Part shown: piece by piece, positions 51,901 to 60,523 of the stretch
Layout: the number at the start of each line of letters is the position of its first letter
How positions within the stretch are numbered: position 1 is the stretch's first letter
Assembly (NCBI GenBank): GCA_024362935.1
Contig: JANCRA010000003.1
Span: 40,795,291-40,859,290, forward strand
Length of the DNA stretch: 64,000 nucleotides
Direction: 5' to 3'
DNA from: Setophaga petechia
Taxonomy: Eukaryota; Chordata; Aves; Passeriformes; Parulidae
Program-made: the position numbers and the translations under genes
The notes under the pieces: model-generated
Database searches by the model: none
What the model saw: the letters and a program-made list of their open reading frames with translations, nothing else
Told to the model about the DNA's origin: nothing

Positions 51901-54900
51901 ATTTGCTCATTTTAATTAGCATTTCAAATATAAATACTAGGACAAGCTATTAAGCTTCTGCTCAGATTAATTCTGTAAACAACATTCTGGCCCTATGTTT
52001 GTTTTTTTATTCTTTTGTAATCTCAAAATTTTATCTCAAGTCAGGAAGTGAAACAATATTATGAGTGAGAGCAATATTCTCATTTACTGTAAGCCAAGGA
52101 GAATTCCCTAACTTCATAGATTAGGAAAAGCCCTTTCAACTCCTAAGGGTAATATAAAGATTTACCTTCTTATTTCAGTCTGCTAGATCTGTTTGCAAAG
52201 GAGACAGCTTGCTACTGGACAGAGCCTTAACATCTCAGGCACAGCATTTACCAAGCTATGGCATTACTCTATCATGATTAACTGCACAGCCAATCACCAG
52301 ATATCCAAAGACAGTCTTCAAAGCCCAGCTCGTAATTGCACACTCTCTCAACTGTCTATTTGTGTGACAAAGTTCCAGCCATTTTTATAAATATATGGAT
52401 TGTTTTAATCAGTTTTAATTTTTAAGAAGTAGTCTGGAATGTTCATCTGAATGGACAGATGTTCATATGTGGAAAAGAGTCCAAGAAAAAACAGATACAA
52501 CTCCAGCACCTGCTGTTAGATAGATCTCCACCTACTTACAGTATTTGAACAGTCCCTATGAAGCTGATAATTTTATTGAAGTACCTAAAATCATGTCCTC
52601 TGTTTTGCATTTCCAGACTTAAGATTGTTACTTCCATTTTTTAATTATTTCTGCTTATGGTATCATACGAAGCTCAGGTATCTTAGCATATATCTTAGAG
52701 TTACAAAGTATCAGAGAAGTTTATCAGAGTCTACATGCAGTTTATATTTATTGTTTTAAAGCCAAAACATCTCTTTTAACTGTTTTAACTAGAGGAGAGA
52801 TCAAATAACTGCAGAATGCTACTGGTTTTATCCAGGTCATGCAGAAAATACTGTTTCCCAATGAGCAGTTACCTGTTGGCAAAAAGTACTCTTCTTCCAC
52901 ACTTCTGTTGTGTCCTGAAGGTCTGACTGGAAAATAGGAGTTGTCTGATTGTTATCATTGATCCTTCATGCCCAAGTCCAGCTAGTTTAATACACGGTGC
53001 CTGAGTGATACTGACCACCAGACCCCAGAGTGGGACAAGGAATGATTACCCAGGGCTGCACAATGGTCAGAGTGCAAGAGGTGCCCCTTTCAATAAACAC
53101 AGGAGCATGGTCACTGTATTTGTTTTTATTTAAATCTTATCAAAGAAAAATAACAAATGGGAATGTCAATAACTAAAGCAAGTTTAATCCAGATTATGTG
53201 TTTATCTTTTGAGTTCAGCTTTTACTAAATAAAATCTAGGGATTTTCTTTTAATTAGTCTATATCCATGCTCTACTGTTTCTCTTGCTGTAAGAACAGAC
53301 AGCCGACAGAGATGAGTTCCTGAATATTTGAGAATTTTTTGTCAGATTAAAAGTCTTTCAGCTATTTTTACTTTACGGATGAACTCCATGTAGCTTCTCT
53401 ATGCTTATACTGAATGACAATTCTCCTCATTCAAGCCACTCTCAGTATCTTCTGCCTAAATAAATGCTTATTATAATAAATTTTCATTTTATGTAATTAT
53501 TTTTCTTCTACACCTCCACATTTACCCCAAACGAGATAAAGAATTTCATTTGGCCACTGGAATACAACAAGCTTTGGAGTACAGAAAATTGATTTCTAAT
53601 GATATGCAGAAGCAAAGCATCTTTTACTGTAAAACTTTAAAAATATTAATTACTAGGTATATTGTCTGTAAATAGACTAGGATAGAAAAAAATTCAGAAT
53701 ATTAGGACTTAGGTCCTTACTTATTTTAGAAAGGATCTTGTGAAAATTTTGTGTTTTCAGAAGGGTCATAGCCTTCTGTATCCTGTAGCAGAGTAACATC
53801 ATATCCCATAACATATATCATGTTTGCATGATGACATTCATTCCTTCTTGCCATGGACATGTAAAACTAAATGACTATTGAATTAAATTCAAATTTAGAA
53901 GTCAGTGCCTCACATTTCTTCAGAAAAGGACATGTGAAAAATGTTGGTTCTGCCTAAGGGTTGATGTAGCTCTGTATTTTATTTCCAGCAGTGACCATTA
54001 ACAGCTTGCCCAAGGGAAGACTACCATCAGATCAGGCATTTATACTTCCACAGATATTCTCTCCAATTATTTTCAGTTCAGGGAATTATGTGAGGCTATT
54101 GAGATTTTTCTGCTTACCACTCCTTTGTGCTCTGGCTCCCAAGTCCTTGTCCACCATCATTTTGAACAGAACCAAAATTTCTTTGTAGCAGAAAATTCCA
54201 CAATAACTACAGTCAAAATTTGCCATTGAATTTTAATTATGAGTTAACAGTTTAAGGATACCTGCCTTTCCAACCATACTTCTAATAGCTAATATTTTAA
54301 ATATTATGTTAATTTCTTTTGTTTTGGCATTGCAGATTGTTTTACACAAATAAGACAGTAGTACCTTACTATTTGTATTTTTCATACTCAGAAGAACTAG
54401 CACAAAGTTACAGTAAGTAGGTGGCTGGAGTTAACTTTGCATACAGATTTGGATTTGGATGGATGCACACAAGTCATTCTTTGGAGTTAAGAGAAAACTG
54501 CTGGTAAACTACCAGAAGTGTGGCAGCAGCTGGCACAGCTGAACACTGAAGCAGAAATCTGTCCTACTCTGACCCCATTCTGGCTGCTGGATATAAAGGT
54601 GACGTATAAGTATTCCACACTCTGATTGTCCATTTGCATAAAAATTTGTCTTAACCTGAAATATTTAAAATAATTTTCACAGACCTAATCTATATGGAGA
54701 ATGAGCTTATTTAGTTTCCTGGATTTTGCAATATCAAAAGAATCCATATCTTAAATTTTTAGATAGTATTAGGCAGTAATATACAGGAATGACAATCAAA
54801 CATATCACACAAATTACCCCAATAGCATATTTCTAAATGTGGAAGGCTATTAAACTGCTCACAGTTTCTATCCTTAGGCATCAAAACCTCAGCATGGTAC

Positions 54901-57900
54901 GCTGAAGCACTTTCCATTTAGTTTAAAACTTACTCCAGTGAGGCAACGCATTTTACAATCTTTTTACATGCAAAGTCTTCTTTCGAAATTTCTAAAATTT
55001 AACGCTTCAAAACATATGCTCCTTAAGGCAAAGATTTATTTTTATTATGTGGTTTGTACAGTGCCTTCTACAATATGGACTTGATACTGAATAGAGTTGT
55101 CACTCACACTTGAATGCAAACATTAAAACCAGGTCAGACACTTACTTCTTTGTAGAGATTCTTTCTGTTTTTGGAGAAGAATGGAGGACCAATAATTTCC
55201 TTCAAAAGCTGTGAAGGGAAAAAGACAACACAATGAAGTTATCCTCTGAGCAAAAGAAGTTGAGTATTTGTATATTTATTTATTTTTAAGCATGCTGCAA
55301 GTCAAAGCAGGGTCAGCACATATGAATTGCACTCTGTCACACAAATATGAATGACAATTATCATGGAAAATCACATAATTCCTATTACATAATTAGGTAA
55401 TAGAAAATTCTTCTGTACCAGACAAATGTTTCCAAAATTTGCCAAAAATTCTATGCAATTTAAGAGAGCTCCTACACTTCATACTAAAATCCTATGTTCC
55501 TGTTAAAAAAAGTGGGGTAAATATTTCCTTATGGTTTTGAGTTTTTGTTTCACCATCTGGGTAGAAGTAGTGGAAGGAATAGCCAAAAGTGTGAAAATAT
55601 GGGGAAAGTATTGTCCTGTGTGCTCTTCACAAGAACCATGGGATCTGGAGCTGAAGACAGGAAATCCCCAGGAGTAGTTGCTGCCTTTGCTGTTCATGTT
55701 AAGGCAGAATGATGCAAGCTGTCACCGGCTCCCTTCCACACACCACTTCACAAAGCCTGGTTTGGTTAGGAGAAGCCAAGGAATGTTGAGCAAATGCTGA
55801 GTGCAGTGTGGTTCCTTTCCCATGTCAAACACAGACCTGCTGCATGAGCACAACTGCTCCACGTTCTCACACGTACCCAAAGGCTCTTTCACCCCGCATT
55901 TCCCTCCAGCACTGCTGAAGTGAGCTCTCAGAGTCAATAGCTGGGTGGTAAAAACCTGAACAAGATGCAGGAATAAAGACCCGAGGTGCTTCAGAAATGT
56001 GCTACTCAAATTTAAATTTTCTCATGTCTGGTATATCTAAGATAGCAGGAGCAAGTATCTTGTAGAACCCATGCAATTCTTTGTTACCTGTTTAGGATCT
56101 TTTGCAATATAGAAAATGTTGTGGCAGAAGGTTTCTTTCATCAAATAAACCAGGCCAAATCCATACAAATATCTATATATACACCACAGCTCTGCAGGGT
56201 GCTGTTGCTTCCTTGGATACTGCAGTGAGTGGAAGCCTCCAGGGAGCTCACCAGCTTGAGCAGACTCTCAGCCAATTCCATGCTGTGCTGCTGAAGGTGA
56301 GGTAGTATTTGCCATGTGCTACCTCAAGGGCTGCAGGAAAACAGGTGAGGCTCTGCCTTTTATGTAAGGCTAGGTTAAAGCACAAGAGGGAATTTTGGAA
56401 CTGAGGGTTTCAGCACATCCTTTTGCTTTGGATTTCAGATTCAGACATCTCCAATATTCACAACAGTCTATACCTCAATTCTTCTATGAAGCAGTACTTG
56501 CTGAATGAAGATGTTATCTGGATAAATAAACCTAAGTTTTTAAGAGCTAAAATACTATACTGATAGAATTGTATACAATAAATATTTAGGCATAAGGGAA
56601 ATAAATCAAGGATATAAATACAGTGAATTAAGTACTCCCATCCTAATTGTTCTAATAGCTTAAAATGGCATTTATCTCAGCCACTCCCAAGTTGTCTGAC
56701 ACACTCATCACAAAATTATTCTAATCCTACTCACGCTGCCTTGCTGTCTAGAACTGGTCAGCACTGGCCAATAATTGTTTGAGATTTTGCCAGAGTTTTA
56801 GAAAACCTCCATGGTTGGCCTGCAACTCAGTAGGCATTTCCAAAATCCAGCATGCTCCTTCCAAGTTCCTAGTGAAGCGTGCATCACAGTAAGCACACCA
56901 CAAAAAGGAGCGGTCAGTTTGTGGCTTTCAAGCGAGCACTCTTCATGCCCAGAGTTGCTGCTGCCTTTTTTGAATGCCTGGATTTTGATATCTTGCATTT
57001 GTTCAATAATCTAGTATTATTGGCTTTACAGTTTTCCAATCATTACAGCTTAATCCTAAACTTTAAACACTTATGAAAAGGATATAGAAGTGTGTAACAG
57101 CTGCCTTCCAAGGATATTAGATTTGCAGGAATTGCATATACACCTAAAACATTACTTCAAGTCAGATCTTTCTAGAGAGCGTGATGTAAAGTACAATGTC
57201 TAATGGACAAATATTTTAGATTAGAACAGACAAATCAGTTCACAAAGCTTGTCTGATAGCTTTTCAAACTCAAGCACCTAAGCATGGCAAACAAAATTTA
57301 ACATGATGCACTTCAGGTTTTGTATTTAGATTAAATTTGAGCATAATAATCATCCTCGATTATATGGACATGTACAAGGGTTAGATGAAAATAACTGTGG
57401 ATATGAAATCCACTTAAACTTTTTGCCCAAAGACTAGCTAATAAAACAAATGCAGAGCATTTACTGACTATCTGCCAATCAGTACCCTATCAGATCAAAG
57501 TATTATACTAATTACAGTATAGTAATTATTCTCAGCATGTATATTCTTTTTCTCACACTTAACTCTGAAGAGAATAGTTAAATCTTCCTGGCAGCACTAT
57601 CAACCAGAAGCACACAAAATGGCAGATTGGACAGATGTAGCAAGTACTATGGCTATGCAGAAGTTGTATTTTGCAATCATTTAAGATTTTTTTTTCATTA
57701 AAAAGGCTGTCCTAGTGTTAAATGAGATTTCTAAAGTACTGAAATATTCCTTTCTGACATTTTACTATTACTGCAAGTATTCTGTTTTCCTTTGAGAAAT
57801 GACATTAAATACTTATTTTGAATTATCTCAACAGAAATACTTATTTTGAATTATCTCAGTAGAACTTTACCCAGAGTTTCACTTCTCTTGGATAAAGGAA

Positions 57901-60523
57901 GGTTTTACTTCCAACTCCCACTCTTCTCCAGCTGGCCAACTTCCTTGGGAATGATATCTGTTGAAGTGCAGTTTTTTGTGTGGTCAGCCTGTCTAGTTCA
58001 CAGCAGCAGTACAAACCAGGGAACATGACGTACTATGAAGAAATAAGTAATTTTGTTCCTATACTCTGGTTACTATGAAAAATCCCTATGGGAAAATACA
58101 ATTTTATGTTGAACTGGCTTCAATCAAAGTATTTCACATCAGATAAAAAAATGAAAACAAAACACTGGAATGAAATCTTTGTACTTCCAACTTGCAGAAA
58201 TAATTTAAAATGTCTGTTTAGTAAAGAGTTCTGTTTTTCTCTTCTAATTGGAGACAAACAGAAATGTTGAAATGTCAGATGTTCTGGAAAGGACAAGAGC
58301 ATTAAAACAAATTATAGAAGCCTAAAATTAAACTTTACACTGAGGGTACTGGTAAAGTCGTAGCTCTAATACGAGTTATTAGTTGCACATGTTCATGATG
58401 ATTTCTCTTCAATAGGAAATTTTTACCTCCCTCTGTCTCTTGCAAACATAGATATGTGAACAGCACAAATCAAGGTGACTTCCTAGTTACATACTTCATA
58501 AGAAAAAGTCTGACTGTACACAAACCTCTCAAAAGGATCCATGCAGTTTTGATTATTGAAATAGCTAAAGAGGTGAAGCCTTGATTTAATTAATGAATCA
58601 GCACCTCTTATTAAAAAAAGACTAGAACTAACAGTTGTAATCAGGTTTCAAGATTCTGCAGATTTTTTTTAACTCAAGCATGTTTACTGATTTTCCTGTT
58701 ACCACTTTCCATAAGGTTCCACATCAAATAATCCAATATATGTCCTTACAATCAATATTTATATTTTTACCTAGAGACAGACTCAAGGTACAGAACTTAG
58801 ATGCAGATCCATAAAGAAGAGAATTAAGTCCTGGCATTGGTCAGACTCATTCTGAGGATACAACACTTGGATCTAGAGTTCAAAACAATGAGCACCCTGC
58901 ATCTTGTCCAATTTAAGAATGTACAAAAATCAACATCCAAAAATTGCCTGATTTCAAATCTTTCCTTGACAGAATGAAATCTGCTTGTTTTCACAGTCTC
59001 CAATCTTGTGAGGCATGCCAAGCACCTGAAATGTTGACACATCCCAAAGGACAAAACTGCTCTGTAAGAATTTTCTAGATCCTGCTTCTAGGGTTTTTAT
59101 CTTTAAATTCAACTTAGTCCTTTGTAGAAAAAATTCTGATTTGGGACAGCCAAGTTTACATATAAAGCTTGTGTCTGTGTACGTGTCTACAGCAATTTTC
59201 TTTTTGATTGCAAGTATTTCTATCAATACATCTATTATCTAAAACAGGAAGTCATGTAGATGGAGATTTTGCTCTTGCAGGCAGCAAAACTTGGGGTTAG
59301 GACCCACGTTCAGGTACTGGACTTGGTATTGGTTACAATGGTGCTGATACAGTGAATGGAGTTACACCTGATTTATAACAATACAGCTGAGGTTAGAAAT
59401 TGGCTCTGAGAGTCTACTAAAGGGTTGAGTTGGTTTTATTTTAATTATTTTCATGCTACAGTTTAAGTCAGTGATTTAAGAGCAATAAATGTCTCCATGC
59501 AATTTGAACTACATGATTCATTAAATGTTGTAAACACAACACAGAAGAAATAAATTTAACTTTGTTTCACCCAAAGCAAGCGAAGTATGCTTTCCAGCAG
59601 CTTGAAACCTTTTCTTGAAATTCTAATTTTAATAACTGGTAAGTAAAGAGAATATACAGAAGAGATTAAAAAAACAAACAAACAAGCCTCTTAAGCCATG
59701 TCAAACCATGGCAAAAAAGACTTGGTCTCCAAAAATCCACAGGCAGTAGGACAGGAGGAATCATGAGTAAAGCGGCCAAGTAGCTACAGAGCCAATGAAC
59801 TTACCTATGGCATCTTCTTTCAGAAATTACACGTTCATCTGGTATACAGGTGGGTTGGATCAAAAAAGTAAGACAGACTTCTTAGAAAGACTGAATGATT
59901 GTACTGAATAATATATGGAGGAATACATCAAGAGTCACGTAAAATTTTTAGCCTAGAACCATTTGCCTGTTTTCCAGCATAGGATTCATTCATAATTCTT
60001 CAAAAAAGAAATGCCAACACATAGCTCATACTTAATGCTTTCTGCAGTTCACATAATAAAGAAAAATGTTTTTGATTACCACTCTACACAGAAGATATAC
60101 CATATATATCTGCAATGACATCGCTAGGACACCAGATCATGAACATCTGAAAGATGAAGGTGCTTGGCAACTCAGAAATACAACAGAAGTCCATTAAAAA
60201 TATTTTCTGTAACTAGGGAATGAGTTTTAGGGAAGAATCCAACAAATCGGTGACCAACTTTCTGAAATAGTGAGGAATGAATTATTTTATTTCAGCCATG
60301 TATTTATTAAATAACCTGTTGTGATTTAGATGAAGCAAAAGAGAAGAAAATACTTTAACTGAATTCTGCAGTTTGTGGGAAAGGAGAACAAAATCTGAAC
60401 CTCATGTGATGTCATACTACAATTTTCCTTCAAGCCATGTACCAAGGGAAGCCCAGGCACCCCGGACTTACCGGCAGAGTGCAGGAAACTGCAGAAGATG
60501 AGCAATACCAGTGTTGGGAGCAT
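15782..60523 (-). CDS. MUC6: Gel-forming mucin-6 (beta-ovomucin), complete 46-exon model
   Basis: Secreted polymeric mucin; in birds the MUC6 product is known as beta-ovomucin of egg white. Forty-six exons, each listed separately, join to 9,243 nt (3,080 residues plus TAG) with every phase matching. Order: signal peptide, three VWD/C8/TIL assemblies (D1, D2, D' and D3, about residues 60-1150), Cys-poor PTS mucin domain (about 1220-2980), C-terminal cystine knot (last 94 residues). Absence of D4 and VWC domains and tail-to-tail linkage to AP2A2 favour MUC6 over MUC2, MUC5AC or MUC5B. The D domains mediate assembly in the secretory pathway, the knot dimerises, and the PTS region carries O-glycans. 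Small exons in the PTS part are the least certain. Confidence 0.92.
16200..16268 (+). mobile_element. CR1 LINE 3' end fragment
   Basis: Contains AACTTGATGATCCTTGTGGG and ends in ATTCTATGAT, the characteristic 3' end of avian CR1. It lies in MUC6 intron 45, antisense to the gene. Confidence 0.8.
17736..17838 (-). CDS. MUC6: MUC6 exon 45, first half of cystine knot
   Basis: Too short for a simple ORF scan; found by motif. Acceptor TTTGACAG and donor GTAAGG, phase 1-2. It encodes HCREVEFEEEITYKGC and then a segment ending RCEGSCPSSTK. Cys spacing and the EEITYKGC and CEGSC motifs match the start of mucin CK domains, and the phase joins both neighbours exactly. Confidence 0.94.
19085..19663 (-). 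CDS. MUC6: MUC6 exon 44, terminal diverged PTS exon
   Basis: 579 nt, phase 1-1. The first 60-70 residues (starting FIHGQSTVPHIAPPVTT) resemble the tandem PTS units. The rest is Ser/Thr-rich but diverged, ending ...VVPSTVPH before donor GTAACG. No Cys. This is the 3' edge copy of the array. Confidence 0.9.
20413..20856 (-). CDS. MUC6: MUC6 exon 43, PTS unit R9
   Basis: 444 nt, phase 1-1, 148 codons. It starts FTHEQSTVPHIGPPVTTEK and ends WLSSSQPG at donor GTAAGG. Ser, Thr, Pro and Ala dominate and there is no Cys, as expected of an O-glycosylated mucin domain. Nearly identical to R4 (25124-25567), including flanking intron. Confidence 0.93.
21352..21771 (-). CDS. MUC6: MUC6 exon 42, PTS unit R8 (short form)
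   Basis: 420 nt, phase 1-1. It lacks the 24-nt segment before STEAPLE found in the 444-nt units. It shares the variant LRPGASSPATSAAKES with R5 only. Confidence 0.92.
22281..22724 (-). CDS. MUC6: MUC6 exon 41, PTS unit R7
   Basis: 444 nt, phase 1-1. Its start is the most variant of the core units, reading VLTMPHSETPVTTEK where the others have STVPHIGPPVTT. The remainder is the standard unit. Confidence 0.92.
23243..23686 (-). CDS. MUC6: MUC6 exon 40, PTS unit R6
   Basis: 444 nt, phase 1-1. Small changes such as TSFSSGASMPSS, STQLPST and TSSRPTPTT distinguish it. The upstream intron is similar to that of R3. Confidence 0.93.
24194..24613 (-). CDS. MUC6: MUC6 exon 39, PTS unit R5 (short form)
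   Basis: 420 nt, phase 1-1. Same 24-nt deletion and PGASSPATS variant as R8, and the upstream intron is almost identical to that of R8, 2,842 bp away. Confidence 0.93.
25124..25567 (-). CDS. MUC6: MUC6 exon 38, PTS unit R4
   Basis: 444 nt, phase 1-1. It carries the TGTNPPSSTEAPLE variant shared with R9. Donor GTAAGG. Confidence 0.93.
26087..26530 (-). CDS. MUC6: MUC6 exon 37, PTS unit R3
   Basis: 444 nt, phase 1-1. Variant TGASMPSSTEAPLE. The donor is CCAG|GTGAGG rather than CCTG|GTAAGG. Confidence 0.93.
27040..27483 (-). CDS. MUC6: MUC6 exon 36, PTS unit R2
   Basis: 444 nt, phase 1-1. Variant ETAFPHPSS. Donor GTGAGG as in R3. The upstream intron is similar to those of R4 and R9. Confidence 0.93.
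27983..28402 (-). CDS. MUC6: MUC6 exon 35, PTS unit R1 (short form)
   Basis: 420 nt, phase 1-1. First (5'-most) near-identical unit; short form lacking the 24-nt segment; starts FTHEQSTVPHIGPPVTTHK. Confidence 0.92.
28881..28928 (-). CDS. MUC6: MUC6 exon 34, small PTS-linker exon
   Basis: 48 nt between TTTGTAG and GTGAGT, phase 1-1. It encodes AREPTRAKTPTTKVVP in the chain. Thr/Pro-rich and in frame, but short, so support is moderate. Confidence 0.65.
29631..29864 (-). CDS. MUC6: MUC6 exon 33, diverged 5' edge PTS exon
   Basis: 234 nt between CTCTGCAG and GTAAGG, phase 1-1. It encodes VTHLRTTLTQPVQHLMTQTQ and then TTPATSTSSTSVPRETSP. The arrangement recalls the core unit (TTATTSISSTS...STEAPLETASP), so it looks like an old diverged copy. 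Confidence 0.88.
30080..30121 (-). CDS. MUC6: MUC6 exon 32, small PTS exon
   Basis: 42 nt between GCTACAG and GTGAGT, phase 1-1, encoding ESEGTEATTLHYPE. Support is splice sites, phase and composition only. Confidence 0.65.
30765..31043 (-). CDS. MUC6: MUC6 exon 31, PTS exon
   Basis: 279 nt, phase 1-1, acceptor ACAAAAG, donor GTAAAT. Thr/Ser-rich with runs such as TTTVTTPSITTSMKRT and ETATSSIPTQTTTQSTT. No Cys. Confidence 0.87.
32106..32285 (-). CDS. MUC6: MUC6 exon 30, PTS exon
   Basis: 180 nt, phase 1-1, acceptor CTCTTAG, donor GTAGGT. It encodes TTVQPKVTGSSTTSTLPTVP and further Thr/Ser/Pro sequence. Confidence 0.87.
32861..33436 (-). mobile_element. CR1 LINE fragment, 3' part
   Basis: Plus-strand text shows the familiar complement of avian CR1: a truncated GAATGACTTGGGTTGG start, then GTTGCTCAAATGCC, TCTCTGGGCAACACCTTCCA, ACCATTACCCCTTGTCCC and GCTGAACAACCCCAAATCTC. 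CR1 sense is therefore minus, with its 3' end at 32861. It lies in MUC6 intron 29, same sense as the gene. Any frame here is transposon debris. Confidence 0.9.
33578..33625 (-). CDS. MUC6: MUC6 exon 29, small PTS exon
   Basis: 48 nt, phase 1-1, between GTAACAG and GTTAGT. It encodes GQVNVTTTPEPSSPSP and has an NVT N-glycosylation sequon. Confidence 0.72.
34411..34473 (-). CDS. MUC6: MUC6 exon 28, Cys-rich linker after D3
   Basis: 63 nt, phase 1-1, between CTTCAG and GTAAGC. It encodes GCYNCSHDEYFDHEEERC and a CMPC end. Last Cys-containing exon before the PTS region. Confidence 0.88.
34997..35140 (-). CDS. MUC6: MUC6 exon 27, end of D3 assembly
   Basis: 144 nt, phase 1-1. The junction gives EFC-PVYCEYYN, then a DDKCTWHYRPCNCPN segment, typical of the sequence following the third C8 domain in gel-forming mucins. 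Confidence 0.92.
35866..36022 (-). CDS. MUC6: MUC6 exon 26, C8 domain of D3
   Basis: 157 nt, phase 0-1. It encodes VNRMPYYEACVRDSCGCDIG and CQCMCDAIAVYAMACLEKG, the Cys-rich C8 signature. Confidence 0.95.
36453..36692 (-). CDS. MUC6: MUC6 exon 25, VWD end and C8 start of D3
   Basis: 240 nt, phase 0-0. It carries ETICGLCGNYNGNMKDDFET: the CGLC motif followed by the Asn/Asp-rich loop that binds calcium in VWD modules. It ends with C8 cysteines. Confidence 0.95.
37098..37283 (-). CDS. MUC6: MUC6 exon 24, VWD of D3
   Basis: 186 nt, phase 0-0. It starts NLTIILRDETFAISGENPG and ends HMNFFIKISRETQ; an NLT sequon at its start. Confidence 0.94.
37652..37762 (-). CDS. MUC6: MUC6 exon 23, VWD of D3
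   Basis: 111 nt, phase 0-0, between TTTTTAG and GTAAGC. It encodes DGCSVNRPISSFKIVTENV and ends CSRSISIYLG, typical VWD3 strands. Confidence 0.94.
38228..38369 (-). CDS. MUC6: MUC6 exon 22, D' end and VWD start of D3
   Basis: 142 nt, phase 2-0. TCTKGKWKCVQKTRC, then GHITTFDGQRFVFDGNCEYI opening the third VWD module. Confidence 0.94.
39241..39392 (-). CDS. MUC6: MUC6 exon 21, TIL/E region of D'
   Basis: 152 nt, phase 0-2. CESGCVCADGLYENLDGRC and EECPCEYGG: a TIL domain end with the D' E-module. Confidence 0.94.
40144..40253 (-). CDS. MUC6: MUC6 exon 20, TIL domain of D'
   Basis: 110 nt, phase 1-0. NCKAPKKYISCSDNLENKYG, then CAPTCQMLATGIEC. TIL-type cysteine spacing. Confidence 0.94.
40376..40428 (-). 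CDS. MUC6: MUC6 exon 19, D2/D' linker
   Basis: 53 nt, phase 2-1. CYCVNGRLSCTGKPQNPAE across the joins. Short, but its phases bridge exons 18 and 20 exactly. Confidence 0.92.
40888..41501 (+). mobile_element. Solo LTR of an avian endogenous retrovirus with intact target duplication
   Basis: The element begins TGTACTGGTTTGTGCTGG and ends ...CCTTGACA (TG...CA termini). It is flanked by a perfect 5-bp duplication GAGAC at 40883-40887 and 41502-41506, and contains AATAAA at 41162-41167. It is 614 bp with no retroviral genes, so a solo LTR left by recombination. It lies in MUC6 intron 18, antisense to the gene. Same family as 9790-10349. The 5-bp duplication fits an ERVL-like class; the family name is not asserted. 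Confidence 0.9.
41565..41814 (-). CDS. MUC6: MUC6 exon 18, TIL and E region of D2
   Basis: 250 nt, phase 1-2. TCTGNQTFSYNTQACDRTC, IEGCQCPKGMYLNHKNEC and HCPCYLEDRKY give the complete TIL pattern and the following E region. Two possible N-glycosylation sites (one is NQT). Confidence 0.95.
42461..42593 (-). CDS. MUC6: MUC6 exon 17, C8 domain of D2
   Basis: 133 nt, phase 0-1. RCVYQACNYEETFPYICSAL and SYARACSSMGLILENWR: second C8 domain. Confidence 0.94.
42640..42786 (+). mobile_element. CR1 LINE 3' end fragment
   Basis: Ends ...GGTTGGACTCAATGATCTCA, then TCTTTCCCAACC and ATTCTATGCT, the CR1 3' terminus. It lies in MUC6 intron 16, antisense to the gene. Confidence 0.85.
43251..43345 (-). CDS. 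MUC6: MUC6 exon 16, C8 domain of D2
   Basis: 95 nt, phase 1-0. ISAETHCSILTRKGTVFEKC and HAVVNPIPFYK. Confidence 0.94.
43822..43983 (-). CDS. MUC6: MUC6 exon 15, VWD end of D2
   Basis: 162 nt, phase 1-1. LCGNYNGDTTDDFMTS, then FVDSWRAGNCHPALERETD. The sequence entering the motif is LGLC, so the first Cys of CGLC is missing in D2. Confidence 0.95.
44818..44955 (-). CDS. MUC6: MUC6 exon 14, VWD of D2
   Basis: 138 nt, phase 1-1, acceptor CCTTCAG before 44955. DITVFRQSSMYVQMNTNFGL and then ELAVQTSPVFQAYVKVGSQ. Confidence 0.94.
45224..45296 (-). CDS. MUC6: MUC6 exon 13, VWD of D2
   Basis: 73 nt, phase 0-1. DKIVISQNDLLTDDDELKRL and PYRS. Good splice sites on both sides. Confidence 0.92.
45636..45740 (-). 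CDS. MUC6: MUC6 exon 12, VWD of D2
   Basis: 105 nt, phase 0-0. SSSLPHNGTLMAVYEKTGYS and ETSLSAIVYQSTK; NGT sequon. Confidence 0.93.
45899..46037 (-). CDS. MUC6: MUC6 exon 11, E region of D1 and VWD start of D2
   Basis: 139 nt, phase 2-0. KCVMGQWNCKDLPCPGRC, then a SFVTTFDSRPYRFHG segment that opens the second VWD module. Confidence 0.95.
46356..46476 (-). CDS. MUC6: MUC6 exon 10, TIL/E region of D1
   Basis: 121 nt, phase 1-2. NRTCVHISQCPCTLNGKTYA, then PGETMKAACRTC. NRT sequon. Confidence 0.94.
47142..47264 (-). CDS. MUC6: MUC6 exon 9, TIL domain of D1
   Basis: 123 nt, phase 1-1. VGKCSANQIYEECGSPCIKT and CSSHCTYGCFCPEG: first TIL domain. Confidence 0.95.
48026..48233 (-). CDS. MUC6: MUC6 exon 8, C8 domain of D1
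   Basis: 208 nt, phase 0-1. AMICSQLLNLVSPTCSVPKD, then CTCSTLSEYSRQCAMSHQ and ENFC, a full C8 pattern. Confidence 0.94.
49194..49303 (-). CDS. MUC6: MUC6 exon 7, link between VWD1 and C8
   Basis: Easily missed 110-nt exon, found because exons 6 (ends phase 1) and 8 (starts phase 0) do not join. Acceptor TTTCCAG, donor GTAAGA, phase 1-0. It encodes KLLDTYKFAALQKMDDPSE and a C...HKKY end, typical of the D1 sequence in gel-forming mucins. Confidence 0.92.
49687..49774 (-). CDS. MUC6: MUC6 exon 6, VWD end of D1
   Basis: 88 nt, phase 0-1. KKYMGKTCGMCGNYDGYELN: CGMC in the place of CGLC, followed by the acidic calcium-loop-like segment. Confidence 0.94.
50887..51013 (-). CDS. MUC6: MUC6 exon 5, VWD of D1
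   Basis: 127 nt, phase 2-0. VIQLPYTSNGIQIAPYGRN and EMELVVMWNNDDYLM. Confidence 0.94.
51629..51869 (-). CDS. MUC6: MUC6 exon 4, VWD start of D1
   Basis: 241 nt, phase 1-2. CSTWGGGHFSTFDKYQYDFS, then GTCNYIFATVC: the canonical opening of the first VWD module in MUC6. Confidence 0.96.
52873..52914 (-). CDS. MUC6: MUC6 exon 3, N-terminal linker
   Basis: 42 nt between CCTTCAG and GTAACT, phase 1-1, encoding HNRSVEEEYFLPT with an NRS sequon. Family members have a short variable stretch here. Support is splice sites and frame. Confidence 0.72.
52915..55145. other. MUC6: MUC6 intron 2, 2.2 kb
   Basis: A/T-rich intron sequence. I see no conserved coding motif, transposon or RNA gene in it. Confidence 0.6.
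55146..55208 (-). CDS. MUC6: MUC6 exon 2, N-terminal linker
   Basis: 63 nt between CTTCACAG and GTAAGT, phase 1-1. It encodes AFEGNYWSSILLQKQKESLQ followed by Arg. It starts right after the predicted signal-peptide cleavage site. Confidence 0.78.
55209..60471. other. MUC6: MUC6 intron 1, 5.3 kb
   Basis: The largest intron of the gene. Short frames only. It may hold regulatory DNA, but nothing specific can be read from it. Confidence 0.6.
60472..60523 (-). CDS. MUC6: MUC6 exon 1, start codon and signal peptide
   Basis: ATG at 60523-60521, then MLPTLVLLIFCSFLHSA, a short hydrophobic secretion signal with a small-residue cleavage end. Donor GCCG|GTAAGT, phase 1, joining exon 2. The start is supported by the TATA box about 105 bp upstream. 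Confidence 0.88.

Noticed and set aside
15782..60523. Mucin identified as MUC2, MUC5AC or MUC5B
   Set aside because: No D4, VWC or CysD modules are found before the cystine knot, the C-terminus has the MUC6-type GRR/CVC ending, and the gene is the one adjoining AP2A2.
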